64,000 bases of DNA from contig NZ_CP133268.1 of NCBI RefSeq assembly GCF_030915385.1, positions 124,001 to 188,000 of the forward strand, in the 5' to 3' direction. Source of the stretch: Neobacillus sp. PS3-12 (GTDB lineage Bacteria > Bacillota > Bacilli > Bacillales > Cytobacillaceae). Both the position numbers and the translations under genes were made by a program. This document shows, piece after piece, positions 17,520 to 26,241 of the stretch (position 1 is its first letter; each line of letters opens with the position of its first letter). The notes under the pieces were generated by a model. That model saw only the letters and a program-made list of their open reading frames with translations, was not told the origin of the DNA and ran no database searches.

Positions 17520-17545
17520 TAATTTCATTATGTGTAACGAAATTA
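17520..17545. promoter_or_regulatory. Inverted repeat in front of the aldo/keto reductase
   Basis: TAATTTCATT and AACGAAATTA are 10-bp arms with one mismatch and a 6-nt centre, 20 nt before the start codon and next to a TATAGT -10-like box. The duplicate locus at 49318-49345 keeps a degraded version. Looks like a repressor operator; regulator unknown. Confidence 0.4.
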
Positions 17546-17564
17546 TTAGGGGGGGCTATATACT

Positions 17565-18509
17565 ATGGAATATCGCCGTTTAGGAAATACTGGGTTAAAA
17601 GTCAGTGAAATTAGTTTAGGAAGCTGGCTTACATATGGGGGTTATGTGGAAGAGCAAAACGCCACTGCATCAATTGATAAGGCGTACGACCTTGGCATTA
17701 ACTTTTTTGATACAGCCAATGTTTATATGCGCGGGGAAGCTGAAATTGTGGTAGGTAAAGCGCTTAAAAAATATCAGCGGGATTCTTATGTATTAGCCAC
17801 AAAGGTATTTTGGCCGATGGGTGATGGCCCTAATGACCGTGGACTTTCACGCAAACATATTATCGAACAATGCCACGCAAGTCTAAAAAGACTAAATACG
17901 GATTATGTTGATATCTATTATTGCCATCGCTATGATAAAGAAACACCGCTTGAAGAAACACTACGGGCCTTGGACGATCTTGTGCGACAAGGGAAGGTTT
18001 TTTATGTTGGCGTAAGCGAATGGACGGCTGAACAAATTACTGAAGCAGTTCATCTTGCCGATAAAAAATTGCTTGACCGCATTGTCGTCAACCAACCGCA
18101 ATACAGCATGCTTGAACGCTATATTGAAAAAGAAGTGCTTCCTGTCTGCCAAAAGCATGGTATCGGACAAGTTGTCTGGTCACCGCTTGCCCAAGGCGTG
18201 TTAACAGGTAAGTATCAAAAAGGCGAAAAAGCCCCTGAAGGCAGTCGTGCGGCACAGGAAAAATATAAATCCCTGTTTGGCTTGTTAACGGATGAAAACC
18301 TTGATAAAGTAGAAAAATTAAAAGAGGTTGCGGCAGATCACAAACTCTCTCTTCCAACCCTTGCGCTTGCCTGGATTTTGCGTCAACCGAATGTTGCCAG
18401 CGCACTCGTCGGTGCTAGCCGCCCAGAGCAGCTTGAAGAAAACGTGAAAGCATCCGGTGTGAAGTTAAGCGATGAAACGTTAGCTAGAATTGAAGATATT
18501 CTACGGTAA
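17565..18509 (+). CDS. Aldo/keto reductase, Kv-beta-like subfamily
   Basis: A complete 314-residue TIM-barrel NADPH oxidoreductase: N-terminal RRLGNTGLKVSEISLGSW, catalytic Asp and Tyr in FFDTANVY, Lys in VLATKVFWP, His in DIYYCHRYD, and the NADP-binding C-terminal segment ALVGASRPEQLEENVKA. The subfamily reduces small aldehydes and ketones, often in stress response. AGGGGGGGC precedes the ATG and a perfect terminator follows. A degraded copy of its first 73 codons and promoter is found at 49286-49583, still followed by a degraded copy of the next gene. Confidence 0.9.
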   Translation: MEYRRLGNTGLKVSEISLGSWLTYGGYVEEQNATASIDKAYDLGINFFDTANVYMRGEAEIVVGKALKKYQRDSYVLATKVFWPMGDGPNDRGLSRKHIIEQCHASLKRLNTDYVDIYYCHRYDKETPLEETLRALDDLVRQGKVFYVGVSEWTAEQITEAVHLADKKLLDRIVVNQPQYSMLERYIEKEVLPVCQKHGIGQVVWSPLAQGVLTGKYQKGEKAPEGSRAAQEKYKSLFGLLTDENLDKVEKLKEVAADHKLSLPTLALAWILRQPNVASALVGASRPEQLEENVKASGVKLSDETLARIEDILR

Positions 18510-18513
18510 AAAC

Positions 18514-18552
18514 AATGCCTCTGGTTTTTCTCGCCAGAGGCATTGTTCGTTA
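18514..18552 (+). terminator. Strong terminator after the aldo/keto reductase
   Basis: AACAATGCCTCTGG and CCAGAGGCATTGTT form a perfect 14-bp stem with a T-rich loop. Confidence 0.85.
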
Positions 18553-18695
18553 AAGGCAAAGGCGCATCCTTTTTTAAATTGCATGAAAAGCAATAAGTTT
18601 TCAATGTCAGAGCTGAATATCCCAATCCACCATACCTGAATAATAGTTGGTGTAATGGGTAGCATACCTCTGTATACATCTATGAGGTGATGCAA

Positions 18696-19184
18696 ATGTC
18701 TAACATGATAAAACAAGAAGAAATGGAAACATTAAGAGAGTTAATTAAAGATATAGATACGGCCATGCTTACTACGTTAACGGAAGAGGGGCTTGTTTCT
18801 CGTCCTATGAAAACTCAAGAAATAGAGTTTGATGGTGACTTATGGTTTTTCACGAAGAAAGAAACGAATAAATATGAAGAAATATTACATGATCAAGATG
18901 TTAATGTAGCTTATGCAGGTAAATCCTATGTTTCCGTCCGTGGAAGAGCGGATATCGTAGAGGATTTAGATAAGAAAAAAGAATTGTGGAGCAATGCATA
19001 TGAGAAAATTATGCAAACTACTTATGATGATCCTAACGTTATCTTGATCAAGGTAACAACGGAAGCAGCCGAATATTGGGAAACCGATAATTTTACGAAG
19101 AAAGTCGCCTTTCTCTATAAACGCATGACAGGGCAAAGTTCTATATCGACAGATATTAATGAAACGGTTGAATTTAATAAATAA
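18696..19184 (+). CDS. General stress protein 26-like pyridoxamine 5'-phosphate oxidase fold protein
   Basis: A 162-residue split-barrel protein: MLTTLTEEGLVSRPMKTQE, LWFFTKKETNKYEEI, VAYAGKSYVSVRGRADI and a C-terminal ILIKVTTEAAEYWE helix, the pattern of the YdaG/GSP26 group that binds flavin rather than being true PNPOx. Start ATG 18696 follows GAGGTGA; the frame begins upstream at a GTG (18687) that overlaps that site. Likely a stress-induced flavin-binding protein. A decayed 3' copy is at 49787-50006. Confidence 0.85.
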   Translation: MSNMIKQEEMETLRELIKDIDTAMLTTLTEEGLVSRPMKTQEIEFDGDLWFFTKKETNKYEEILHDQDVNVAYAGKSYVSVRGRADIVEDLDKKKELWSNAYEKIMQTTYDDPNVILIKVTTEAAEYWETDNFTKKVAFLYKRMTGQSSISTDINETVEFNK

Positions 19185-19189
19185 AAGCA

Positions 19190-19227
19190 AAAATGGGCTG
19201 TCTGGCCGTAAGACAATCCATTTTTGC
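19190..19227 (+). terminator. Terminator after the stress protein gene
   Basis: AAAAATGGGCTGTCT pairs with AGACAATCCATTTTT around GGCCGTA. Confidence 0.75.
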
Positions 19228-19454
19228 TATATTGAGTTATGTTGATACATTTTTAGCGTATTTGTCCCTAATATTAAAATTAATTTTAAAAACAAAAAAC
19301 CCCCGCCCTAACTGTAAAGTTCCTCAAAACACCCTCTTTTTGAAAGTATTAATCGTTCTGTTTCTAAAATTGGAAACATCTAATCTATCCCTTAATAATT
19401 CAATTATTATCTATTTTTTTACACCTACAAAATAACACCATTTTTCACCACAAA

Positions 19455-19492
19455 AAAACTCAAAAGTTTTGTATTTTGAGTTTTTAAGGTGC
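19455..19492. terminator. Bidirectional terminator
   Basis: AAAAAACTCAAA and TTTTGAGTTTTT flank a short loop; it lies 12 nt past the minus-strand permease stop. The rest of 19228-19454 is A/T-rich with no gene recognised. Confidence 0.7.
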
Positions 19493-19503
19493 TGATTTAA
19501 TTT

Positions 19504-20891
19504 CTATTTTTTCAGAAAATGCCGAATTAAAACCACGATGATGATTATTCCCGCAATTATCAACCGATTGCGTATACCGAGCCGCTGATTGAGGCTCTTG
19601 CGTCCGTCACCATTGCTCGTTTTCAGACCGCCGCTTTTCGTCTCAAGCGTTGGGGCTTCAGCAGTTGAACCACGTCGTTCCCCGCGAATATTGCGGAAAA
19701 GCTGCCGAATAAGATTACCTTCGCTATACGACAGGACATTGCGCGAATAAACGCGTTCACCGAAGTAGGCGACCAAGCCCACAGCGATGACTTGCAGCAA
19801 AAGTGCGATCCAAGCCTCACCCGCTCCCACAGCCTGATTTGCAAAGCGCGTCGGCATCATGGTTGGCGAGAGAAAGGGAATGAAGGACATTACTTGTAAC
19901 ACAACATTGCTTGGATTCGCATTCAGTGCGAAGCTCGCAATATATCCAATTACACTTAAATAGATCACAGGCTGTGTGGCTTGCTGAGCTTGACTCTGGT
20001 CGTTGACGAGGGAGGCAACAATGGACGCAAGCAGCAGGAATCCCACTACTGCGATAAAGGTCATCAAGGCAATATAAACGAGAAAGCCTGCATTCAGCCC
20101 TGCCATCATCGAGGTCACCTGCATAACGACGCTATTGTCTTTAAATCCAAAGTAGAGCGCCGTCCCACCGATAGCGTAAATCACGATATGCGTAAGCGCA
20201 AGCAGCATCACGCCAAGAGCCTTACCATAATACTGCACGCGGCTCGAAGTCACGGCAAGCAGGATTTCCATGATGCGATTCGACTTCTCATTTGCGATTT
20301 CCTGTGAAATGACGCCCGTGTAGAGTGTCAAGAAAATAAAGATAACAATGACCGTGAAAACCGCAAGACGGCTATTTGCTCCAATCTGTGTAGCGTTAAG
20401 CGTTTTTTCATTTGCATTCTGCGTGACCATTGAGAGATGGGCGGGCTGCAAGAGGGCTGCGGCTTCTGCACTCGACAGATGTACCTGCGCCGCACGCTTC
20501 ACAATCAAGAGTTGCGTCAGTGCCGTCCGAACACTAGCTTCATTGAATTTCCCAGCCGTCTTTGAAGTCGCCATCAGCTGAAACTTCTCCGTACTTCTAT
20601 CAAAAGTTAGAAAAGCATCAATATCATGATTATTCAGCTGCTTTTGCGCCTCAGACTTGCTCGCAACCTCAGAAATCGTCGCATTAATCAACTTCTCCTG
20701 CTTCAGAGCTTGTACGAGAGCCGGTTATTCACCACAGCGAGCTTCGGAGTGCCGCTATTGCCGTTCATATAGGAGATTCCGATGGCGATGATAGGCATAA
20801 GGAGCGGTCCAATGACTAGCGCCCAAAAGCTAAAGGACTTCAACCGCTTCAGATAAGCGTTTTTGGCTACAAGCCATAGTTGATTCATCAT
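19504..20891 (-). pseudogene. NatB/YhaP-type ABC exporter permease with one-base frameshift
   Basis: The gene reads in two frames: 62 codons from ATG 20891 (MMNQLWLVAKNAYLKRLKSF, first helix) and then 395 codons to 19504 with an extracytoplasmic domain, five helices and the VISQEIANEKSNRIMEIL signature of Na+/drug ABC-2 permeases. The frames join if one C is restored near 20724 (CCGG for CCCGG), giving about 462 residues, a normal size. Either a recent null mutation or a sequencing slip in a C run. G+C content and codon choice (GCG, CGC, CTC) differ sharply from all neighbours. The start overlaps the ATPase stop (ATGA), so the two form one operon. Confidence 0.85.
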
Positions 20892-21823
20892 TTGCCACCT
20901 CCAATGCTCTTGTTACCCACCGATTGAACGCTATGGTCGTGTTCAACCTTCATTCGGAAAATCTCATCCAATGTCGGCGGTGCCTGCATAAAGGCTTGCA
21001 CGTAGCCAGACGCACTCACTCGCTTGAAAATCTCGTGTCCGACCGCCTCCTCAGCGACTTGCACCACACGACCGCCCTTCTCTTTATCGATCGACTGCAC
21101 GCCTGCAAAGCTGCGTAGTTCCTCATCGGAAATATCCGATTCCAGATAAATCCGCGTGCGACCATAGGACTCGCGAATGGCTTGCACTCCTCCTTGCAGC
21201 ACGGTCTTGCCATTTTTCAGCATTGTCAGATTGTCAGAAAGAAGCTCCACATCGCTCATATTGTGATTGGAGAAGATGACCACCGCACCCTGCTCCTTTA
21301 TCCGCTTGATTTCATTGCGAAGGAGCTCGGTATTGACTGGATCAAGCCCCGTAAAAGGCTCATCCAAAATCAAAAACTCTGGCTCGTGGATCATTGTCGC
21401 GATGAACTGCACCTTCTGCGCGTTTCCCTTCGAGAGCGCCTGTACCTTATCCGTAGCTTTCCCCACGACCTCAAGCCGTGTGAGCCAGTTATTGAGCTTC
21501 GCCCGTGCGTCCGCGCGCTTCATTCCGTGCAGCTCCGCAAAATAGACAATCTGATCCTCGACCGTCATCTTCTGGTAGAGCCCGCGCTCTTCCGGCAGAA
21601 AGCCAATTTTCTGCTTAAGCGCCTGCGTGATCGGCGCCCCGTTCCAGCTGATGCTGCCGCTGTCAGGGTTGATAAAGTTGAGAATCATCCGAAAAGTCGT
21701 GGTCTTGCCTGCGCCATTTTGCCCGATGAGCCCCATCACCTCGCCACCCGCAACGGTCATATCGAGCGCATCTACTGCGACCCTCTCGCCAAAGCGCTTG
21801 GACACTCCTGTGATTTTTAGCAT
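20888..21823 (-). CDS. NatA/YhaQ-type ABC exporter ATP-binding protein
   Basis: A 311-residue ATPase with Walker A GQNGAGKTT, Q loop, signature LSKGNAQK, Walker B FLILDEPFTGLD and the H-loop SNHN, followed by a DUF4162-type C-terminal domain. AGGAGGT precedes an ATG-ATG pair; the second (21823) has the better spacing. Partner of the following permease; together they resemble the NatAB/YhaQP exporters for Na+ or cytotoxic compounds. The local DNA is clearly richer in G+C than the flanks, pointing to acquisition from another Firmicute. Substrate inferred only from family. Confidence 0.9.
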   Translation of the reverse strand: MLKITGVSKRFGERVAVDALDMTVAGGEVMGLIGQNGAGKTTTFRMILNFINPDSGSISWNGAPITQALKQKIGFLPEERGLYQKMTVEDQIVYFAELHGMKRADARAKLNNWLTRLEVVGKATDKVQALSKGNAQKVQFIATMIHEPEFLILDEPFTGLDPVNTELLRNEIKRIKEQGAVVIFSNHNMSDVELLSDNLTMLKNGKTVLQGGVQAIRESYGRTRIYLESDISDEELRSFAGVQSIDKEKGGRVVQVAEEAVGHEIFKRVSASGYVQAFMQAPPTLDEIFRMKVEHDHSVQSVGNKSIGGGK

Positions 21824-21940
21824 CATATTACCTCCTAAGCTTTGTTTCACAAAGCCTTACTCACAGACTTTTTGTTGCTCTACTTCGTAAAAGCTTGTTA
21901 CTGATTGAGAGCAGGGTTTCAACCGTATCAAATGATATTA

Positions 21941-22144
21941 TTACTTTTTGATTCGCTTCGTTTGGTTGTACAATGGTGTTAAACTTGTGGCAATGATTAA
22001 GCCAAGAATGATCACTACGATCGCGCATAATTGTCCTCCAACCGATAGGGTATTAAAGAATAAGTAAATCCCAACGATTATACATATTAACGCAAAGAGA
22101 AGTGCTACAAAACCATTCATTTTAAAAATGGATTTTTCTTTCAA
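21941..22144 (-). CDS. Small two-helix membrane protein, possibly truncated SPFH-family N-terminus
   Basis: A 67-residue protein (TTG 22144, GGTGG five nt upstream; frame open from ATG 22156) with helices at about 9-31 and 37-55. The MKEKSIFKMNGFVALL start resembles the membrane anchor of SPFH/stomatin-like proteins, and the SLTPLYNQTK end resembles the point where their soluble domain begins, so this may be an N-terminal stub. Otherwise an orphan membrane peptide. Confidence 0.45.
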   Translation of the reverse strand: MKEKSIFKMNGFVALLFALICIIVGIYLFFNTLSVGGQLCAIVVIILGLIIATSLTPLYNQTKRIKK

Positions 22145-22154
22145 AATAACCACC

Positions 22155-22188
22155 ATGATGATATAAAAATGATATCACTTTTATATCA
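22155..22188. promoter_or_regulatory. 12-bp inverted repeat upstream of the small membrane gene
   Basis: GATGATATAAAA and TTTTATATCATC surround a 10-nt centre that itself contains TGATATCA. It overlaps the first possible start codon of the small membrane gene, a position suited to a repressor site. Confidence 0.5.
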
Positions 22189-22800
22189 TCATACGACCGA
22201 AATCAAATAAAGTACATGAATTTTTTACTTTTTTTTCAACAATTTTTATTAAGGACAAATCCTTTAAAAAATCATAAAAAATGAGTGCATTTCCTATTCT
22301 GGATTTGCGCCCGATTGCTGAATATCGTTAATGAAGCAAAGACCCGTTTTTTTATGTGAGATATTACAAGCTTTTTACCATTTTAAATAAAATTAAAGAA
22401 ATTATAGTTGAACAATCATTCTAAACTCTTTATGTTTTTTCTCTTTAACCTCTCTCGTATTAAATTCTATTTAACATTTATTATCCATTATTTGTGTAAG
22501 ATTTAGAATCACTTGTTTAACAAAACTGTCCGTTTAATTGGAAATCCTCACCATTAATACTTTTTTTTCTACTTGTTGTGCAACAATCTGACCCTAGAAT
22601 TGCAAAATGAGCGCCAATCCTTAAGAATGGCGCCTGTTTGTTGAAGATCATTGCTTAAATCCTATTCAAGTAAAGCACCTTTTACTTTGAGTCCATTACT
22701 TCACATACTTCTAATCTATAAAAGATAAATAAAAAGATGATACCCTTTAAGGCATCATCCCTTAGAATATTAAACATGATTTGACTTTAAACCTTACAGT
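22189..22800. other. Gene-free A/T-rich stretch with one hairpin repeat
   Basis: No coding frame stands out. It holds hairpin repeat copy B (22587-22648) and, at 22738-22767, a GATGATACCCTTTA/AAGGCATCATC hairpin that probably terminates the following minus-strand VOC gene. Confidence 0.5.
22587..22648. repeat. Dispersed hairpin repeat, copy B (GCGC family)
   Basis: CTGACCCTAGAATTGCAAAA leads to GAGCGCCAATCCTTAAG and AATGGCGCC arms and a TGTTTGTTGAAGATC tail; same layout as copy A at 2611. Confidence 0.65.
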
Positions 22801-23217
22801 TTATTCTTGATTAATTGCACTTTCATCCATATAAGCAACTTCCCATAAATGACCGTCTAAATCCTGAAATCCCCATATATACATAAACCCATGATCTTGA
22901 GGCTCACTAAAAGATTTACCACCAGATGAAAATGCCTTATTTACTATTTCATCCACTTGATCCCGACTTTCAGCCGAAAAGCTGAGAATTGCTTCGGCCG
23001 AAGTAGTAGTATCTACAATTTCCTTCTTACTAAATCCTTTAAAACGTTCCTCAAGCATTATCATAGCAAAGATATTCTCACTGATGATCATACAAGATGT
23101 GGTCTCATCGGAGAATTGTGGGTTGAACTCAAAACCAAGCTCCTTGAAAAAATTGGTGGACTTGTTCACGTTTTTTACAGATAAATTGATAAAGATATTT
23201 TTGGATGTGAATGCCAT
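22801..23217 (-). CDS. VOC family protein (glyoxalase fold)
   Basis: A 138-residue protein with two VOC modules: NIFINLSVKNVNKSTNFFKELGFEF and, near the end, FMYIWGFQDLDGHLWEVAYMD with the conserved metal-side Glu. AGGAGGTAAT precedes the ATG. Closest in pattern to extradiol-dioxygenase-like YaeR/PhnB relatives; substrate unknown. Single gene. Confidence 0.82.
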   Translation of the reverse strand: MAFTSKNIFINLSVKNVNKSTNFFKELGFEFNPQFSDETTSCMIISENIFAMIMLEERFKGFSKKEIVDTTTSAEAILSFSAESRDQVDEIVNKAFSSGGKSFSEPQDHGFMYIWGFQDLDGHLWEVAYMDESAINQE

Positions 23218-23324
23218 TTTTATTACCTCCTGTGAAAATTACTGGTAAGAAAGCCATGTCATTTAAGTTTTTCATTGATTGTCGCTAAATATTCCACTCT
23301 TCTTTAAGTACTTTATTCATTAAA

Positions 23325-23390
23325 CTGACCCTAAAACGAAAATAAGCGCTAACCTTGTTTTCAGGAAAGCACCCAATTTGGGAATAACTA
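23325..23390. repeat. Dispersed hairpin repeat, copy C (GCGC family)
   Basis: ACTGACCCTAAAACGAAAAT then AAGCGCTAACCTTG paired imperfectly with CAGGAAAGCACCC, and a GGGAATAACT tail. More degraded than copies A and B. Confidence 0.55.
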
Positions 23391-23476
23391 TTTTATTGAA
23401 GAAAAGCATCCCGTTCGTTGAACAAGTACCGTTTCTTCTATTTCATGAATTCATTGTATAGTTCACTGCCTAATTT

Positions 23477-23671
23477 CTATATTTTCTGCTCTTCCTTATA
23501 TTTATTTAAACATTTTTTACATATACAATGTTTTCTTCTACTTTCTAAAGGAACTAATTCAAAAATTTCATTAGGAAACTCTTCTGTGTCACACCAACAG
23601 TTACCATGTTCTCCAGCGCCTGCCATGCACTCGTTTTCCTCTCCACATATAGGACAATATTTATTTTCCAA
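23477..23671 (-). CDS. Cysteine-rich CWC family protein
   Basis: A 64-residue protein with CPICGEENEC, a central CWC (HGNCWCDTEE) and a CICKKCLNKYK pair: the cysteine-rich CWC family, probably a small zinc-binding protein. The start follows a GAGTGATTG purine stretch. Function unknown; monocistronic. Confidence 0.8.
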   Translation of the reverse strand: MENKYCPICGEENECMAGAGEHGNCWCDTEEFPNEIFELVPLESRRKHCICKKCLNKYKEEQKI

Positions 23672-23785
23672 TTACAATCACTCCTCAATCCTTCACAATC
23701 TCATCTGTATTTTACCATGAATATTCAGTTTTCTATTTTAAACAAAGTTTTGGACATCATGAGAAATCTTATTTTATAAGAAGTA

Positions 23786-23810
23786 GAAACCCCTAATTTT
23801 TCAGGGTTTC
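23786..23810 (-). terminator. Hairpin after the MarR gene
   Basis: GAAACCCT and AGGGGTTTC arms around an A/T loop, 47 nt past the MarR stop; no long T run follows. Confidence 0.5.
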
Positions 23811-23856
23811 CTCCATTCTTGTTCTACTAACACCCCCAGTTGAATAAAAATATTTT

Positions 23857-24321
23857 TTAATAACCACTATTGATTAGATGATTTAGTAATTCTTTCTGGA
23901 TACGAAGTAAAGATTGAATATCTTCTTCAGGAATATTTTCTAATGCGGTAAACATTGCTTTATAAGAGATTGAATTCCTACTGGATGCCTTTGATACTTC
24001 CTCACCTTTATTCGATAATTTTAGCTTTACTTCCCTTCTATCTTCATCGGAAGTTTCCCTTTCAACCAACCCCAGTTTAACCAGTTTATCTACCCCAACA
24101 CTAATTGTACTTTTTGATGATATAAGTCTTTCAGCTATCTCTTGTTGCGTTAATTCAGGAGATGCGAATAAAGTATTAAGGATTGATAATTGTTGTAATG
24201 TCAACCCAAAACTCTCAGCATTTTTTTTCGTAAATTTAGCTGTTGTCTTGTTAATAGCCCATAATGATTGATAAACTTCCTGTACTTTTTTAACTTTTGG
24301 GTCTTTGAAATCCAATCCCAT
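23857..24321 (-). CDS. MarR family transcriptional regulator
   Basis: A 154-residue winged-helix regulator: FGLTLQQLSILNTLF, ELTQQEIAERLISSKSTISVGVDKLVKLGLVER (recognition helix) and the DRREVKLKLSNKG wing. AAGGAGTGG lies in front of the ATG. Binding sites may be the AAACTATT repeats upstream (24345-24410). No obvious target is adjacent on the same strand. Confidence 0.88.
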   Translation of the reverse strand: MGLDFKDPKVKKVQEVYQSLWAINKTTAKFTKKNAESFGLTLQQLSILNTLFASPELTQQEIAERLISSKSTISVGVDKLVKLGLVERETSDEDRREVKLKLSNKGEEVSKASSRNSISYKAMFTALENIPEEDIQSLLRIQKELLNHLINSGY

Positions 24322-24505
24322 TTAAGCCACTCCTTAATAAAATAGTTTCAAAAATAAACTGTTCGATAATAAACTATTTTACTTTAGAAAATGACAAAAA
24401 TAAACTATTCGTTGTAAATTATCCTGCTTATTAGTTGTACTAAGGATTACATATTGAATTTTGATAGTCGTAAACTATCATAGTGTGTCTGTCATTTCAA
24501 ATTCA

Positions 24506-24590
24506 AATGATGTTAGAAGAATTTTCTTTCGCATAGGTTTTGTAGGCTCTCCAAGCATCAGTTACAAGCACATTGTCGGAGGATAGTTTA
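24506..24590 (-). mobile_element. Relic of an IS1595/ISXO2-type transposase
   Basis: The minus strand encodes LSSDNVLVTDAWRAYKTYAKE, matching the V(T/S)DxWxxYK region of the ISXO2-like DDE domain, then a stop. Only about 28 codons remain and no terminal repeats were found. Identification from one motif. Confidence 0.5.
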
Positions 24591-24658
24591 GCTTCGTTTA
24601 GATTTAGACTTTTCACAAAATATCAACATTTCTATCCCCTTTTCCTTTGAAAGAAACG

Positions 24659-24664
24659 ATATAA
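24659..24664 (+). promoter_or_regulatory. Probable -10 box of the orfX-tag cassette, copy 1
   Basis: TATAAT in the block AAAGAAACGATATAAT that is conserved with copy 2 (52889-52905), 65 nt before orfX. A -35 box is not obvious. Confidence 0.4.
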
Positions 24665-24729
24665 TTTCAATAGCCCTCTTAAATTCTCATATAATTCCTC
24701 GTTTTAAAATTCCCCAAGAAAGTAGGTCG

Positions 24730-26241
24730 ATGCGTATGATGAAAAAAAGAAACAAATCGAAACAGCCCCCTCCTATGAAACCACAAGTTCGGGTCAAAAC
24801 CATTCCTATTAAGGATGAGAAAGAGCGGCAGCAAATATTTATGGACTTAGCTACAAGTTCAGAGTTTGATATGAGGCATCGGGGTGTTTTTGAGTATTAT
24901 GGGAAAGACTTAATCGCCTACAAACGCGAAAAGCCTTCTGACCAAGAACGCAACGAATTTCTCCGTATCTTCTCCAAATTTATGACCGATTGTTTCGAAG
25001 ATAACTGTCCTTCCTCCTGGAAACATTGTCAGCCATCTTTTTGGGAAGAATTGATTTTCACTTTCTATCCCCACTCAATGACCATTTCACCAGACGGAAA
25101 ATCCACTGAACACTTTCTGGGCCAATTGCTTACGTTTGTCCGCTGGCTTGATAAGAAAAACGGAACCATCCATTATCCAATTGTTGAAAATTATGCTCTA
25201 AATGCAGTAACTGAACTGAAAACATGCGAGCGTTTGTTAAATGCCCTCTTTCTAATCCATTATCCCCGAATTTTTCACGAAGATTGGGATTTCGATGCAG
25301 ACCAAGAGCGAATTATTCAAATGCTTGATGAATCTGTTGATAAATGTAGCGGCTTATTTGAAGTGTCCAGTATTGACCATGATTCCGTTGTCCTTACGAA
25401 ATTTAATTCGAAAAATTCCTACCATGTTGAAGAAATACCATCAGAATTGATGGTTCCTGGCATGCTTCTAATGGGAGTGCTTGGAAAACATCATCGTTCA
25501 CAATATTGGAGTTGGATTTTTACTGAAGGCGTTTATCCGCCAAGTGCATTTCGTAATTTCTTTGATGGGAAGGCAAAGTTTCCAAAGTTCAAAAAGAAGA
25601 AAAATCAAGATATCAAAGCCTACTTTCCGAAGAATAACAAGACAGATTGGACAATTGAACGTAACCGTATTAAGATTCCTACCTTGGGTTGGGTTAAGCT
25701 AAAAGAGTTCGGCTATATCCCAACAAACGCCCAAGTTATCAGTGGTACGGTATCTCAAAAAGCGGGGCGATACTACGTATCGGTCTTATGTGAGGTACAA
25801 CTAAGAGAGGAAGAACTTCAAATTAACAACCATGACGGAATTGGGATTGATCAAGGTATCAAGGATTTTGCCATTTGCAGTAATGGGGAAGTGTTTGGAA
25901 ACGTAAATCGTTCCAAAAGAGTTAAGAGGTTGGAAAAAAGTTTAAAACGGCAACAAAAGAAATTAAGTCGTAAGTATGAAACCAAGAAAAAACAAACCAA
26001 AAAGAAAGGAAGTGAACCCTGTTACTATAAAAACATACAAAAACAAATCAAAGTCGTTCAAAAACTTCATGCTAGATTAACCAATATTCGAACAGAATAT
26101 GTTCGGACTGTCGTAACTCGAGTGGTGAAAGCCAAACCCTCTTATATTACGATTGAGGATTTAAACGTGAGGGGGATGATGAAAAACCATCATCTTGCTA
26201 AAAGTATTCAAAATCAAAAATTCTACTATTTTCGTACATAG
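24730..26241 (+). CDS. Unknown protein (orfX copy 1) fused in frame to TnpB C-terminal part
   Basis: Residues 1-272 match the unknown protein encoded at 52968-53867 along its full shared length (PPPMKPQVRVKTIPIKDEKE to EGVYPPS). At about 25546 the sequence switches without a frame change into the middle of an IS605-family TnpB (AFRNFFDGKAKFPKFKKKKN), which continues through RuvC motif I (GIGIDQGIKDFAIC) and II (TIEDLNVRGMM) until a TAG at 26239. The orfX part has no recognised domain. The chimera of 503 residues is not a clean transposon insertion because the TnpB N-terminus and any left end are missing. Most likely a recombination scar; expression of the fusion is possible. Confidence 0.7.
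   Translation: MRMMKKRNKSKQPPPMKPQVRVKTIPIKDEKERQQIFMDLATSSEFDMRHRGVFEYYGKDLIAYKREKPSDQERNEFLRIFSKFMTDCFEDNCPSSWKHCQPSFWEELIFTFYPHSMTISPDGKSTEHFLGQLLTFVRWLDKKNGTIHYPIVENYALNAVTELKTCERLLNALFLIHYPRIFHEDWDFDADQERIIQMLDESVDKCSGLFEVSSIDHDSVVLTKFNSKNSYHVEEIPSELMVPGMLLMGVLGKHHRSQYWSWIFTEGVYPPSAFRNFFDGKAKFPKFKKKKNQDIKAYFPKNNKTDWTIERNRIKIPTLGWVKLKEFGYIPTNAQVISGTVSQKAGRYYVSVLCEVQLREEELQINNHDGIGIDQGIKDFAICSNGEVFGNVNRSKRVKRLEKSLKRQQKKLSRKYETKKKQTKKKGSEPCYYKNIQKQIKVVQKLHARLTNIRTEYVRTVVTRVVKAKPSYITIEDLNVRGMMKNHHLAKSIQNQKFYYFRT

Noticed and set aside
19193..19435. Plus-strand frame of 80 codons after the stress protein gene
   Set aside because: It begins inside a terminator hairpin and has no ribosome site.
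19981..21890. Several long plus-strand frames between 19.98 and 21.89 kb
   Set aside because: Antisense shadows of the G+C-rich natAB-type genes; their translations lack domain patterns.
23418..23720. Plus-strand frame of 100 codons
   Set aside because: Antisense shadow of the CWC cysteine-rich gene on the other strand.
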